Shown: positions 33,595 to 41,189 of the stretch, piece by piece | Numbering within the stretch: the first letter of the stretch is position 1 | Layout: each line of letters opens with the position of its first letter | NCBI RefSeq assembly: GCF_023072595.1 | Contig: NZ_JALLGK010000005.1 | Coordinates: 124,001-188,000, forward strand | DNA from: Streptomyces sp. XM4193 | Lineage (GTDB): Bacteria; Actinomycetota; Actinomycetes; Streptomycetales; Streptomycetaceae | DNA: 64,000 bases | Direction of reading: 5' to 3' | Notes under the pieces: generated by a model | Database searches by the model: none | Seen by the model: only the letters and a program-made list of their open reading frames with translations | What the model was told of the DNA's origin: nothing | Made by a program: the position numbers and the translations under genes

Positions 33595-33654
33595 AGCCGC
33601 AACCGCGCCCGCAGCCGTGCGCCGGCCGGGAGAGCGGGTCGCGGCGAGTGGAAG

Positions 33655-33701
33655 CACAGAGCGCGCACGACACGCCTCGTGCGCCCGTCGTGCGCCCTGT
33701 G
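33655..33701 (+). promoter_or_regulatory. Composite hairpin upstream of thrB promoter
   Basis: GCGCACGAC (33663-33671) pairs with GTCGTGCGC (33687-33695), and the outer CACAG (33655-33659) with CTGTG (33697-33701). The arm shares CACGAC with the palindrome 60 bases downstream, so both may be bound by the same protein. Confidence 0.5.
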
Positions 33702-33768
33702 TCGCCGTTCACCCATCCACCGATAGGCTGGTCCCAGCCCCCACCCAGTGCGCACGACATGTGTCGTG
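33700..33768 (+). promoter_or_regulatory. thrB promoter with palindromic operator candidate
   Basis: A -35-like TGTCGC at 33700-33705 and a -10-like TAGGCT at 33724-33729 (18-base spacer) are followed by the inverted repeat CACGACA (33753-33759) and TGTCGTG (33762-33768), about 18 bases after the expected transcription start. A repressor bound there would block thrB alone. Confidence 0.5.
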
Positions 33769-33938
33769 GCCTGCCCGTCGGCGTTCGCCGCCGCGGCAGC
33801 CGCCCGGGGACGCCTCGTGCGACCCCACCCGCCCCGGCCCGGCGCCGGTCCGCCCCCGGAGGCGGGGCAGGTGCCGGTTCCGCGCAGCCGGTCGCCCGTC
33901 ATGTCTGTGCAACTCCGAGCAAGGAGAGTCATCGAGCG

Positions 33939-34871
33939 ATGGCCGGTCCAGCATTCCGAGCCGCCGCGGTACGGGTACGCGTCCCCGCGACCAGCGCCAA
34001 CATCGGCCCCGGCTTCGACGCCTTCGGCCTCTCCCTCGGCCTGTACGACGACGTCGTGGTCCGGGTCGCGGAGTCCGGACTGCACGTCGACATCGCGGGT
34101 GAGGGCGCGGACAACCTCCCCCGCGACGAGAGCCACCTGCTGGTGCGCGCGCTGCGCACCGCCTTCGACGTACTGGGCGGTCAGCCGCGCGGGCTGGAGG
34201 TCGTCTGCGCCAACCGCATTCCGCACGGCCGCGGCCTGGGCTCCTCCTCCGCCGCCATCTGCGCGGGCATCGTGGCCGCCCGTGCGGTGACGACCGGCGG
34301 CGCCGAGCGGCTCGACGACACCGCGCTGCTGGAGCTGGCCACCGAGATCGAGGGGCATCCGGACAACGTCGCGGCCTGTCTGCTCGGCGGTTTCACGCTC
34401 GCCTGGACGGACTCCGGGGCGGCCCGGGCGATCCGTATGGACCCCGCGGACTCGGTGGTCCCGGTGGTTTTCGTGCCCGCGCGGCCGGTGCTCACCGAGA
34501 CCGCGCGCGGGCTGCTGCCGAAGAGCGTTCCGCACGTCGACGCCGCGGCCAACGCCGGTCGTGCGGCGCTGCTGCTGGAGGCCCTGACCAGGCGCCCCGA
34601 GCTGCTGCTGCCCGCGACCGAGGACCGGCTCCACCAGGACTACCGCGCGCCGGCGATGCCGGAGAGCGTCGAGCTCGTCAACAGGCTGCGCGCGGACGGG
34701 GTTCCGGCGGTCATCTCCGGTGCGGGACCGACGGTGTTGGCGCTCACCGAGGACGGTTCGGCGGAGAAGGTCGCACACGCAGCGGGCGCGGAATGGACCG
34801 CCAACAGACTCGCGCTCGATCTGCGGGGCGCCGGAGTGCTGCCGCTGAAGGGCCCGGGAGCGGGCAGTTGA
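33939..34871 (+). CDS. thrB: Homoserine kinase
   Basis: A 310-residue GHMP-family kinase phosphorylating homoserine to O-phosphohomoserine, the substrate of thrC. The N-terminal block PATSANIGPGFDAFGL (residues 17-32), the ATP-binding loop IPHGRGLGSSSAAICAG and the C-terminal ISGAGPTVLAL are all present. AAGGAGA lies about 12 bases before the ATG, a long spacing. A 386-base gap with a terminator and its own promoter-like elements separates it from thrC, so expression can be set independently. Confidence 0.95.
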   Translation: MAGPAFRAAAVRVRVPATSANIGPGFDAFGLSLGLYDDVVVRVAESGLHVDIAGEGADNLPRDESHLLVRALRTAFDVLGGQPRGLEVVCANRIPHGRGLGSSSAAICAGIVAARAVTTGGAERLDDTALLELATEIEGHPDNVAACLLGGFTLAWTDSGAARAIRMDPADSVVPVVFVPARPVLTETARGLLPKSVPHVDAAANAGRAALLLEALTRRPELLLPATEDRLHQDYRAPAMPESVELVNRLRADGVPAVISGAGPTVLALTEDGSAEKVAHAAGAEWTANRLALDLRGAGVLPLKGPGAGS

Positions 34872-35238
34872 TGTTGTCGCCGGTGGTGGATTGCCGGTGA
34901 TGGAGAGGGGGAATGTTTGTTACGTCCGGTAGTGTTAACCTCAAGCCAGCACTCGCAGCCCTTTGCGGTGTGGTGCTTGGAGTCCCCAATCGGGGCAACT
35001 CATTCTTCCGGGAGCTTCCCACGCTGTCTGAGCTGCATGCCGAGCAGTGTTGACCACATCCCGGAGCGGCGTGAATGACGCACACCTCTCACGCCATTTT
35101 TGAACCGACCTCTCCGCCGTACGCACCGGCGGGACTTACCGCCACGGCGCGGTCTCAGCGAATCACGGACCGCAGCCGGACAGCACAACCGGTCGCCGAG
35201 CCAGACAGGCCGACGCCCGCTCCAGGGAAGGACCCTTC
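34872..35238 (+). promoter_or_regulatory. rho promoter and long structured leader
   Basis: 367 bases without a gene before rho. A promoter-like GTTACGTCCGGTAGTGTTAA lies at 34918-34937. The transcript after it can fold into several hairpins: CCAGCAC at about 34945 with GTGCTTGG, and GAGTCCCC (34980-34987) with CGGGGCAACTC. The long leader suits the autogenous control known for rho in other bacteria, but the mechanism here is inferred. Confidence 0.55.
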
Positions 35239-37242
35239 GTGAGCGACACCACCGATCTGATGGGCGTGAACGCCGACGCGCCTGCCAAGGACGCCTCTGC
35301 CGCGCCTGCCTCCGGTGCTGCCACCGGCACCACCGGGCGGCGCCGCCGCACCGGTACCGGTCTTGAGAGCATGGTCCTGGCAGAGCTTCAGCAGATCGCT
35401 TCCGGCCTCGGCATCAAGAGCACGGGCCGGATGCGCAAGAGCCAGCTGATCGAGGTCATCAAGGAAAAGCAGACCGCCTCGGGCGGTGGCGACGCGGGCG
35501 GCGCCAAGGAGAGCGAGCCCGCCGCCGACACCAAGAAGACCGCCAGGTCGGCCGGGCGCAAGAGCGCCGACGCCGAGGGCGGCGACGAGGCCGAGGCCAA
35601 GCCGAAGCGACGCAGCACCTCGCGGGCCCGTACGGGCGACGCGGAGGGTGCCGGCGACGCCGGGCAGGTCGAGATCCCGGGCCAGCCCGCCGGCGCTGCC
35701 CAGCCGGAGCAGAACGGCGAGGGCGACAAGCGCGGCCGTTCCGCGCGCGAGGGTCGCGCAGACTCCGCCAACTCCGGTGCGGGCAGGGGCGATTCGGCCT
35801 CCGAGAGCGCCGACCCGCGCCAGGACGGCAAGGACGGCAAGCACGACGGCGGTCGCGGTGACGGCCGTCAGCAGGACCGTCAGAGCAAGCGCCAGCGCGG
35901 TCGCCGGGGCGAGAACCAGGGCGGCCAGCAGAACGACCAGCAGGGCGGTCGCCACAACCGCGGCGACAACCGCGGTGACCGGGACAACCGCGGTGACCGG
36001 GACGACGACTTCGACGGCGGTCGCCGCGGTCGCCGCGGGCGCTACCGCGACCGTCGGGGCCGCCGCGGCCGTGACGACTTCGAGCCGCAGGTCAACGAGG
36101 ACGATGTGCTGATCCCGGTCGCGGGCATCCTCGACATCCTCGACAACTACGCGTTCGTGCGCACCACCGGCTACCTGCCCGGGCCGAACGACGTGTACGT
36201 CTCCCTCGCCCAGGTCCGCAAGAACGGCCTGCGCAAGGGCGACCACGTCACCGGCGCGGTCCGTCAGCCGAAGGAGGGCGAGCGCCGCGAGAAGTTCAAC
36301 GCGCTCGTCCGGCTGGACTCGGTCAACGGCATGGCGCCCGAAGAGGGCCGTGCCCGCGCCGACTTCAGCAAGCTGACGCCGCTCTACCCGCAGGAGCGTC
36401 TGCGGCTGGAGAGCGACCCGGGCGCGCTGACGACGCGGATCATCGATCTCGTCTCGCCGATCGGCAAGGGTCAGCGCGGTCTGATCGTGGCACCGCCGAA
36501 GACCGGCAAGACCATGATCATGCAGGCGGTGGCCAACGCCATCACCACCAACAACCCCGAGTGCCATCTGATGGTCGTCCTCGTCGACGAGCGTCCGGAA
36601 GAGGTCACCGACATGCAGCGGTCGGTCAAGGGCGAGGTCATCTCCTCGACCTTCGACCGCCCGGCCGAGGACCACACCACGGTCGCGGAGCTGGCGATCG
36701 AGCGGGCCAAGCGGCTCGTCGAGCTCGGCCACGACGTGGTCGTCCTGCTGGACTCGATCACGCGACTGGGCCGTGCGTACAACCTCGCGGCGCCGGCCTC
36801 CGGCCGAATCCTCTCCGGCGGTGTCGACTCGACCGCGCTCTACCCGCCGAAGAAGTTCTTCGGTGCCGCGCGGAACATCGAGGACGGCGGCTCGCTGACC
36901 ATCCTGGCCACCGCGCTGGTCGAGACCGGTTCGCGGATGGACGAGGTGATCTTCGAGGAGTTCAAGGGCACCGGCAACATGGAGCTCAAGCTCGACCGGA
37001 AGCTCGCCGACAAGCGCATCTTCCCCGCGGTCGACGTGGACGCCTCCGGCACCCGCAAGGAGGAGATCCTGATGGGCAGCGAGGAGCTGGCCATCGTCTG
37101 GAAGCTCCGCCGGGTGCTGCACGCCCTCGACCAGCAGCAGGCGATCGAGCTGCTGCTGGACAAGATGAAGAAGACCGGCTCCAACGCCGAGTTCCTCATG
37201 CAGATCCAGAAGAACACCCCGGCGCCCGGCAACGGCGACTGA
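35239..37242 (+). CDS. rho: Transcription termination factor Rho with large disordered insertion
   Basis: A hexameric RNA-dependent ATPase of 667 residues that ends transcription. Residues 36-75 form the N-terminal Rho_N helical domain (MVLAELQQIASGLGIKSTGR). An insertion of about 210 residues (75-284) is rich in Arg, Gly, Asp and Gln (RGRRGENQGGQQNDQQGGRH-type repeats). The cold-shock-like RNA-binding domain follows (about 285-345, GILDILDNYAFVRTTGYLPG), then the ATPase domain with Walker A PPKTGKT (419-425), the Q-loop region VDERPEEVTDM and the R-loop. E. coli Rho has 419 residues, and the extra length is the insertion known in actinobacteria. GTG start with AAGGA five bases upstream. Confidence 0.97.
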   Translation: MSDTTDLMGVNADAPAKDASAAPASGAATGTTGRRRRTGTGLESMVLAELQQIASGLGIKSTGRMRKSQLIEVIKEKQTASGGGDAGGAKESEPAADTKKTARSAGRKSADAEGGDEAEAKPKRRSTSRARTGDAEGAGDAGQVEIPGQPAGAAQPEQNGEGDKRGRSAREGRADSANSGAGRGDSASESADPRQDGKDGKHDGGRGDGRQQDRQSKRQRGRRGENQGGQQNDQQGGRHNRGDNRGDRDNRGDRDDDFDGGRRGRRGRYRDRRGRRGRDDFEPQVNEDDVLIPVAGILDILDNYAFVRTTGYLPGPNDVYVSLAQVRKNGLRKGDHVTGAVRQPKEGERREKFNALVRLDSVNGMAPEEGRARADFSKLTPLYPQERLRLESDPGALTTRIIDLVSPIGKGQRGLIVAPPKTGKTMIMQAVANAITTNNPECHLMVVLVDERPEEVTDMQRSVKGEVISSTFDRPAEDHTTVAELAIERAKRLVELGHDVVVLLDSITRLGRAYNLAAPASGRILSGGVDSTALYPPKKFFGAARNIEDGGSLTILATALVETGSRMDEVIFEEFKGTGNMELKLDRKLADKRIFPAVDVDASGTRKEEILMGSEELAIVWKLRRVLHALDQQQAIELLLDKMKKTGSNAEFLMQIQKNTPAPGNGD

Positions 37243-37302
37243 GGTCCTGGGCGGCCGGTGACCCCGGCCGCCCGGCCCCGCGCCCGCAAGGGCGTCAGGA
37301 CG

Positions 37303-37332
37303 TGTGCGCACCTCCCGTCGGAGGTGCGCACA
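37303..37332 (+). terminator. Terminator of rho
   Basis: A perfect 13-bp stem TGTGCGCACCTCC (37303-37315) with 37320-37332 and a CGTC tetraloop, 61 bases after the rho stop. Confidence 0.9.
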
Positions 37333-37399
37333 TCTCTGTCGTGGGGCAGCCCGGAAGCTCTCCTCCCGGGCGCGGAATAATCACGGCCGTCCCCCGGTT

Positions 37400-37502
37400 T
37401 TGGGAGGTACGGCCAGTAATGGCAGACTGGTGCGTCGGTTCCGGTTCACGCCCCGCAAACCCGCGCGGGCGACCCGGCGCCCTCCCGAACCTAGGAGACA
37501 CC
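37400..37502 (+). promoter_or_regulatory. rpmE promoter and leader (possible L31 r-leader)
   Basis: TTGGGA (37400-37405) and CAGACT (37423-37428) at 17-base spacing make a fair vegetative promoter. The remaining leader of about 68 bases to the TTG start is GC-rich with several complementary segments (CCGGTTCACG, CGCGGGCGACC). An autoregulatory L31 leader (the L31-Actinobacteria family in Rfam) is known at this position in actinobacteria. Whether this is one cannot be decided by eye. Confidence 0.45.
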
Positions 37503-37721
37503 TTGAAGCGCGACATCCACCCGGAGTACGTAGAGACCCAGGTCAGCTGCACCTGTGGCGCCTCGTTCACCACCCGTAGCACCGTCGGAGAGGGCGCGAT
37601 CCGCGCCGACGTCTGCTCCGAGTGCCACCCCTTCTACACCGGCAAGCAGAAGATCCTCGACACCGGTGGCCGCGTGGCCCGCTTCGAGGCTCGGTTCGGC
37701 AAGAAGGCCGGGGCCAAGTAG
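37503..37721 (+). CDS. rpmE: 50S ribosomal protein L31 (zinc-binding form)
   Basis: A 72-residue ribosomal protein of the large subunit. The TTG at 37503 has GGAG six bases upstream. KRDIHPEYVETQVSCTCG and VCSECHPFYTGKQK are diagnostic. The Cys residues C16 and C18 together with the CSEC pair (about 37 and 40) form the zinc-binding (C+) type, so a zinc-free paralogue induced by Zur may exist elsewhere. The next gene is prfA, 136 bases on. Confidence 0.97.
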   Translation: MKRDIHPEYVETQVSCTCGASFTTRSTVGEGAIRADVCSECHPFYTGKQKILDTGGRVARFEARFGKKAGAK

Positions 37722-37857
37722 CGACCCGACAGCGCCGGTTTCCGGCCGCCCTGCCCGGCGGTGCGGGACCGGCGCTTTGTCGTCCACGCCGTTCCAACCC
37801 GGTCCCGCCGGTGCCCGTGCCCCGTGCGGCCTCCGGCCCACTCCCTAAGGACAACCG

Positions 37858-38931
37858 ATGTTCGAGGCGGTCGAGGAACTCATCGGCGAACACGTCGACC
37901 TCGAGAAGCAGCTCGCAGACCCGGCGATCCACGCCGACCAGGGCACGGCCCGCAGGCTCAACAAGCGCTACGCCGAGCTGACGCCGATCATCGCCGCCTA
38001 CCGGGACTGGAAGCAGAACGAGGACGACATCGCCACCGCGCGCGAACTCGCCGCCGACGACCCGGACTTCTTCGCCGAGATCAAGGAACTGGAGTCCGGC
38101 CGCGAGGAGTTGACCGAGCGGCTGCGCCTGCTGCTGGTCCCGCGCGACCCGAGCGACGACAAGGACGTCATCCTGGAGGTCAAGGCGGGCGAGGGCGGGG
38201 ACGAGTCCGCGCTGTTCGCCGGCGATCTGCTGCGGATGTACCTGCGCTACGCCGAGCGGCAGAACTGGAAGACCGAGCTGATCGAGTCCACCGAGTCCGA
38301 CCTCGGCGGCTACAAGGACGTGCAGATCGCGGTGAAGGCCAAGGGCGGCCGGACCGAGCCGGGCCAGGGCGTGTGGGCGCGGCTGAAGTACGAGGGCGGC
38401 GTGCACCGGGTGCAGCGCGTACCGGCGACCGAGTCGCAGGGGCGCATCCACACCTCCGCGGCCGGTGTCCTGGTGCTGCCCGAGGCCGAGGACGTCGACG
38501 TGGAGATCAGCGCCAACGATCTGCGGATCGACGTGTACCGCTCCTCGGGCCCGGGCGGCCAGTCGGTCAACACCACCGACTCCGCGGTGCGCATCACCCA
38601 CCTCCCCACCGGAGTGGTGGCCTCCTGCCAGAACGAGAAGAGCCAGCTCCAGAACAAGGAGCAGGCCATGCGCATCCTGCGCGCGCGGCTGCTGGCCGCC
38701 GCCCAGGAGGAGGCCGAGCGGGAGGCGTCGGACGCGCGCCGCAGCCAGGTCCGCACCGTCGACCGCTCCGAGCGGGTGCGCACGTACAACTTCCCGGAGA
38801 ACCGCATCTCCGACCACCGGGTCGGCTTCAAGGCGTACAACCTCGACCAGGTGCTCGACGGTGAGCTCGACCCGGTCATCCAGGCGTGTGTGGACGCCGA
38901 CGCCGCGGCGAAGCTGGCTGCGGCACAGTAA
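37858..38931 (+). CDS. prfA: Peptide chain release factor 1
   Basis: A 357-residue factor that releases peptides at UAA and UAG. The stop-codon recognition tripeptide P189-A-T191 lies in RVPATESQG. The catalytic G233-G-Q235 lies in SGPGGQSVN, whose Gln is methylated by the neighbouring prmC product. The ATG at 37858 is preceded by AAGGAC. Length and motif positions equal those of E. coli RF1. Confidence 0.98.
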   Translation: MFEAVEELIGEHVDLEKQLADPAIHADQGTARRLNKRYAELTPIIAAYRDWKQNEDDIATARELAADDPDFFAEIKELESGREELTERLRLLLVPRDPSDDKDVILEVKAGEGGDESALFAGDLLRMYLRYAERQNWKTELIESTESDLGGYKDVQIAVKAKGGRTEPGQGVWARLKYEGGVHRVQRVPATESQGRIHTSAAGVLVLPEAEDVDVEISANDLRIDVYRSSGPGGQSVNTTDSAVRITHLPTGVVASCQNEKSQLQNKEQAMRILRARLLAAAQEEAEREASDARRSQVRTVDRSERVRTYNFPENRISDHRVGFKAYNLDQVLDGELDPVIQACVDADAAAKLAAAQ

Positions 38932-38972
38932 TCCGGGGGAGCGAGTCCGATGGGGTGGGCAGGTAGTCGATC

Positions 38973-39818
38973 ATGAACCTTCTGCTGGCAGAGGTGGCAC
39001 AGGCCACCAGGCGCCTGGCGGACGCCGGTGTGCCGTCGCCGCGTTTCGACGCCGAGGAGCTCGCCGCCTTCGTGCACCGGGTCAAGCGCAGTGAGCTGCA
39101 CCGCGTCGGCGACAGCGACTTCGACGCCTTCTACTGGGAGGTCGTCGCCCGGCGCGAGGCCCGGGAGCCGTTGCAGCACATCACCGGCCGCGCCTTCTTC
39201 CGCTACCTCGAACTCCACGTCGGCAGGGGCGTGTTCGTGCCCCGCCCGGAGACCGAGTCCGTCGTGGGCTGGGCGATAGACGCGGTGCGCGCCATGGACG
39301 TCGCCGAGCCGCTGATCGTCGATCTGTGCACCGGCTCCGCGGCCATCGCCCTCGCGCTCGCCCAGGAGGTGCCGAGGTCGCGGGTGCACGCGGTCGAGCT
39401 GGACGATTCGGCGATCGTCTGGGCCCGCAAGAACGTCGAGGGCTCCCGGGTGCGGCTGCACCACGGTGACGCGCTCGCCGCGCTGCCCGAGCTGGACGGC
39501 CAGGTCGACCTCGTCATCTCCAACCCGCCGTACATCCCGCTCACCGAGTGGGAGTACGTCGCCCCCGAAGCCCGCGACCACGACCCGCAGTTGGCGCTCT
39601 TCTCCGGCGAGGACGGGCTGGACCTGATCCGCGGGCTGGAGCGCACCGCGCACCGCCTGCTGCGGCCCGGGGGTGTGGTCGTCGTCGAGCACGCCGACAC
39701 CCAGGGCGGCCAGGTGCCGTGGATCTTCGCCGAGGACCGGGGCTGGGCGGACGCGGCCGACCACCCCGACCTCAACAACCGACCCCGATTCGCCACAGCA
39801 CGCAGGGAGGTGCCGTAA
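38973..39818 (+). CDS. prmC: Release-factor glutamine N5-methyltransferase
   Basis: A 281-residue SAM-dependent enzyme that methylates the GGQ glutamine of release factors. It has an N-terminal helical substrate domain, a SAM site (IVDLCTGSAAIALAL, residues about 112-126) and the catalytic N-P-P-Y in LVISNPPYIPLTE. It lies 41 bases after prfA, and its stop overlaps the next start (TAATG), so the three genes are coupled. Confidence 0.96.
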   Translation: MNLLLAEVAQATRRLADAGVPSPRFDAEELAAFVHRVKRSELHRVGDSDFDAFYWEVVARREAREPLQHITGRAFFRYLELHVGRGVFVPRPETESVVGWAIDAVRAMDVAEPLIVDLCTGSAAIALALAQEVPRSRVHAVELDDSAIVWARKNVEGSRVRLHHGDALAALPELDGQVDLVISNPPYIPLTEWEYVAPEARDHDPQLALFSGEDGLDLIRGLERTAHRLLRPGGVVVVEHADTQGGQVPWIFAEDRGWADAADHPDLNNRPRFATARREVP

Positions 39819-40465
39819 TGGCACGGCGGTACGACTGCACAGAGGCCACCGACCGCAAGACCGGCCTGCGCGAGGCGGCTTCGGCCGTACGACGCGGCGA
39901 GCTCGTCGTCCTCCCGACCGACACGGTCTACGGAGTCGGCGCCGACGCCTTCAGCGGCGAGGCCGTCGGCGACCTGCTGGAGGCCAAGGGCCGCGGGCGC
40001 GGCATGCCCTCGCCGGTGCTGATCGGTTCGCCCAACACCCTGCACGGGCTGGTCACCGGGTTCTCCGAGGCGGCCTGGGACCTGGTCGACGCCTTCTGGC
40101 CCGGCGCGCTCACGCTCGTCGCCAGGCACCAGCCCTCGCTCACCTGGGACCTCGGCGAGACCGGCGGCACCGTCGCCGTGCGGATGCCGCTCCACCCGGT
40201 GGCGATCGAACTCCTCACCGAAGTCGGCCCGATGGCCGTATCCTCGGCGAACCTCACCGGGCACCCCGCGCCCCAGGACTGCGACAGCGCGCAGGACATG
40301 CTGGGCGACTCGATCGCCGTCTACCTCGACGGCGGTCCGACCCCCGACATCGTGCCGTCCTCCATCGTGGACGTGACCGGGGAGGTACCCACCCTGCTGC
40401 GGGCCGGGGCGATCAGCGCGGAGGAACTGCGCAAGGTCGTACCCGAGTTGAAGGAGGCCAGTTGA
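39818..40465 (+). CDS. tsaC: L-threonylcarbamoyladenylate synthase (Sua5/YciO/YrdC family)
   Basis: A 215-residue enzyme that makes threonylcarbamoyl-AMP from threonine, bicarbonate and ATP for the universal t6A37 modification of tRNAs reading ANN codons. The YrdC fold is shown by LPTDTVYGVGADAF (residues 32-45), KGRGRGMP, the ARHQPSLTWDLG-type segment and AVSSANLTGHPAP. The start codon overlaps the prmC stop (TAATG). It consumes threonine, the product of the cluster upstream. Confidence 0.93.
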   Translation: MARRYDCTEATDRKTGLREAASAVRRGELVVLPTDTVYGVGADAFSGEAVGDLLEAKGRGRGMPSPVLIGSPNTLHGLVTGFSEAAWDLVDAFWPGALTLVARHQPSLTWDLGETGGTVAVRMPLHPVAIELLTEVGPMAVSSANLTGHPAPQDCDSAQDMLGDSIAVYLDGGPTPDIVPSSIVDVTGEVPTLLRAGAISAEELRKVVPELKEAS

Positions 40466-41112
40466 CCGCGCCGCCGAGGCGCGAAGGAGGGGGCGACGCC
40501 CCCGCCGACACCTTCCGTATCCTCCATGTCTCCACCGGCAACGTCTGCCGCTCGCCGATCACCGAGCGGCTGACGCGGCATGCCCTGGCCGCGAGGCTGG
40601 AGGACGGGCTGAGCAACGGCCTGCTCGTGGAGAGCGCGGGGACCTGGGGCCACGAGGGCGCCCCGATGGAGGAGCACGCGGCCACCGTGCTCGGCGAGTA
40701 CGGCGCCGACGCCTCCGGGTTCCTCGGCCGCGAGCTGCTGGACGAGCACGTCATCCGTGCCGACCTGGTGCTGACGGCCACCCGCGACCACCGCGCACAG
40801 GTGATCTCCATGGGCCACTCCGCGGGCCTGCGGACCTTCACGCTCAAGGAGTTCACCAGACTGGTGCGCGCCATAGACTCCGCGACCCTGCCCGCCGCGC
40901 ACAGCGCCGACTCCGTCGCCGAGCGGGCCCGTGCGCTCGTACAGGCCGCGGCGGCGCTGCGCGGCTGGTTGCAGGCGCCCACCGCGGACGCCGACGAGGT
41001 CTACGACCCGTACGGCGCCCCGGTCTCGTACTTCAGGCTGGTCGGTGCCGAGATCAGCACGGCGCTCGATCCCGTGGTCACCGCGCTGACCGGGGTGCCG
41101 GCCCCTGCCTGA
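40462..41112 (+). CDS. Low-molecular-weight protein-tyrosine-phosphatase homologue with Cys-to-Ser change
   Basis: A 216-residue protein of the LMW-PTP fold. The phosphate loop, normally C-x-G-N-x-C-R-S-P, reads S24-T-G-N-V-C29-R30-S-P: the nucleophilic first Cys is Ser (codon TCC). The other loop residues, and a D182-P-Y near the end (VYDPYG) corresponding to the general acid, are kept. Activity by the usual thiol mechanism should be lost or very low, so it may bind phosphotyrosine or act differently. The TTG start overlaps the previous stop (TTGA), with GGAGG five bases upstream. It lies between tsaC and a MraY-like transferase gene. Confidence 0.85.
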   Translation: MTAPPRREGGGDAPADTFRILHVSTGNVCRSPITERLTRHALAARLEDGLSNGLLVESAGTWGHEGAPMEEHAATVLGEYGADASGFLGRELLDEHVIRADLVLTATRDHRAQVISMGHSAGLRTFTLKEFTRLVRAIDSATLPAAHSADSVAERARALVQAAAALRGWLQAPTADADEVYDPYGAPVSYFRLVGAEISTALDPVVTALTGVPAPA

Positions 41113-41189
41113 CACCGTGGAACCGTTCCACCACCGGCCCGTGTCCTAAGGTGTGGGCCAAGGATGCTCGAATTACCTCTGGGGAGCCC

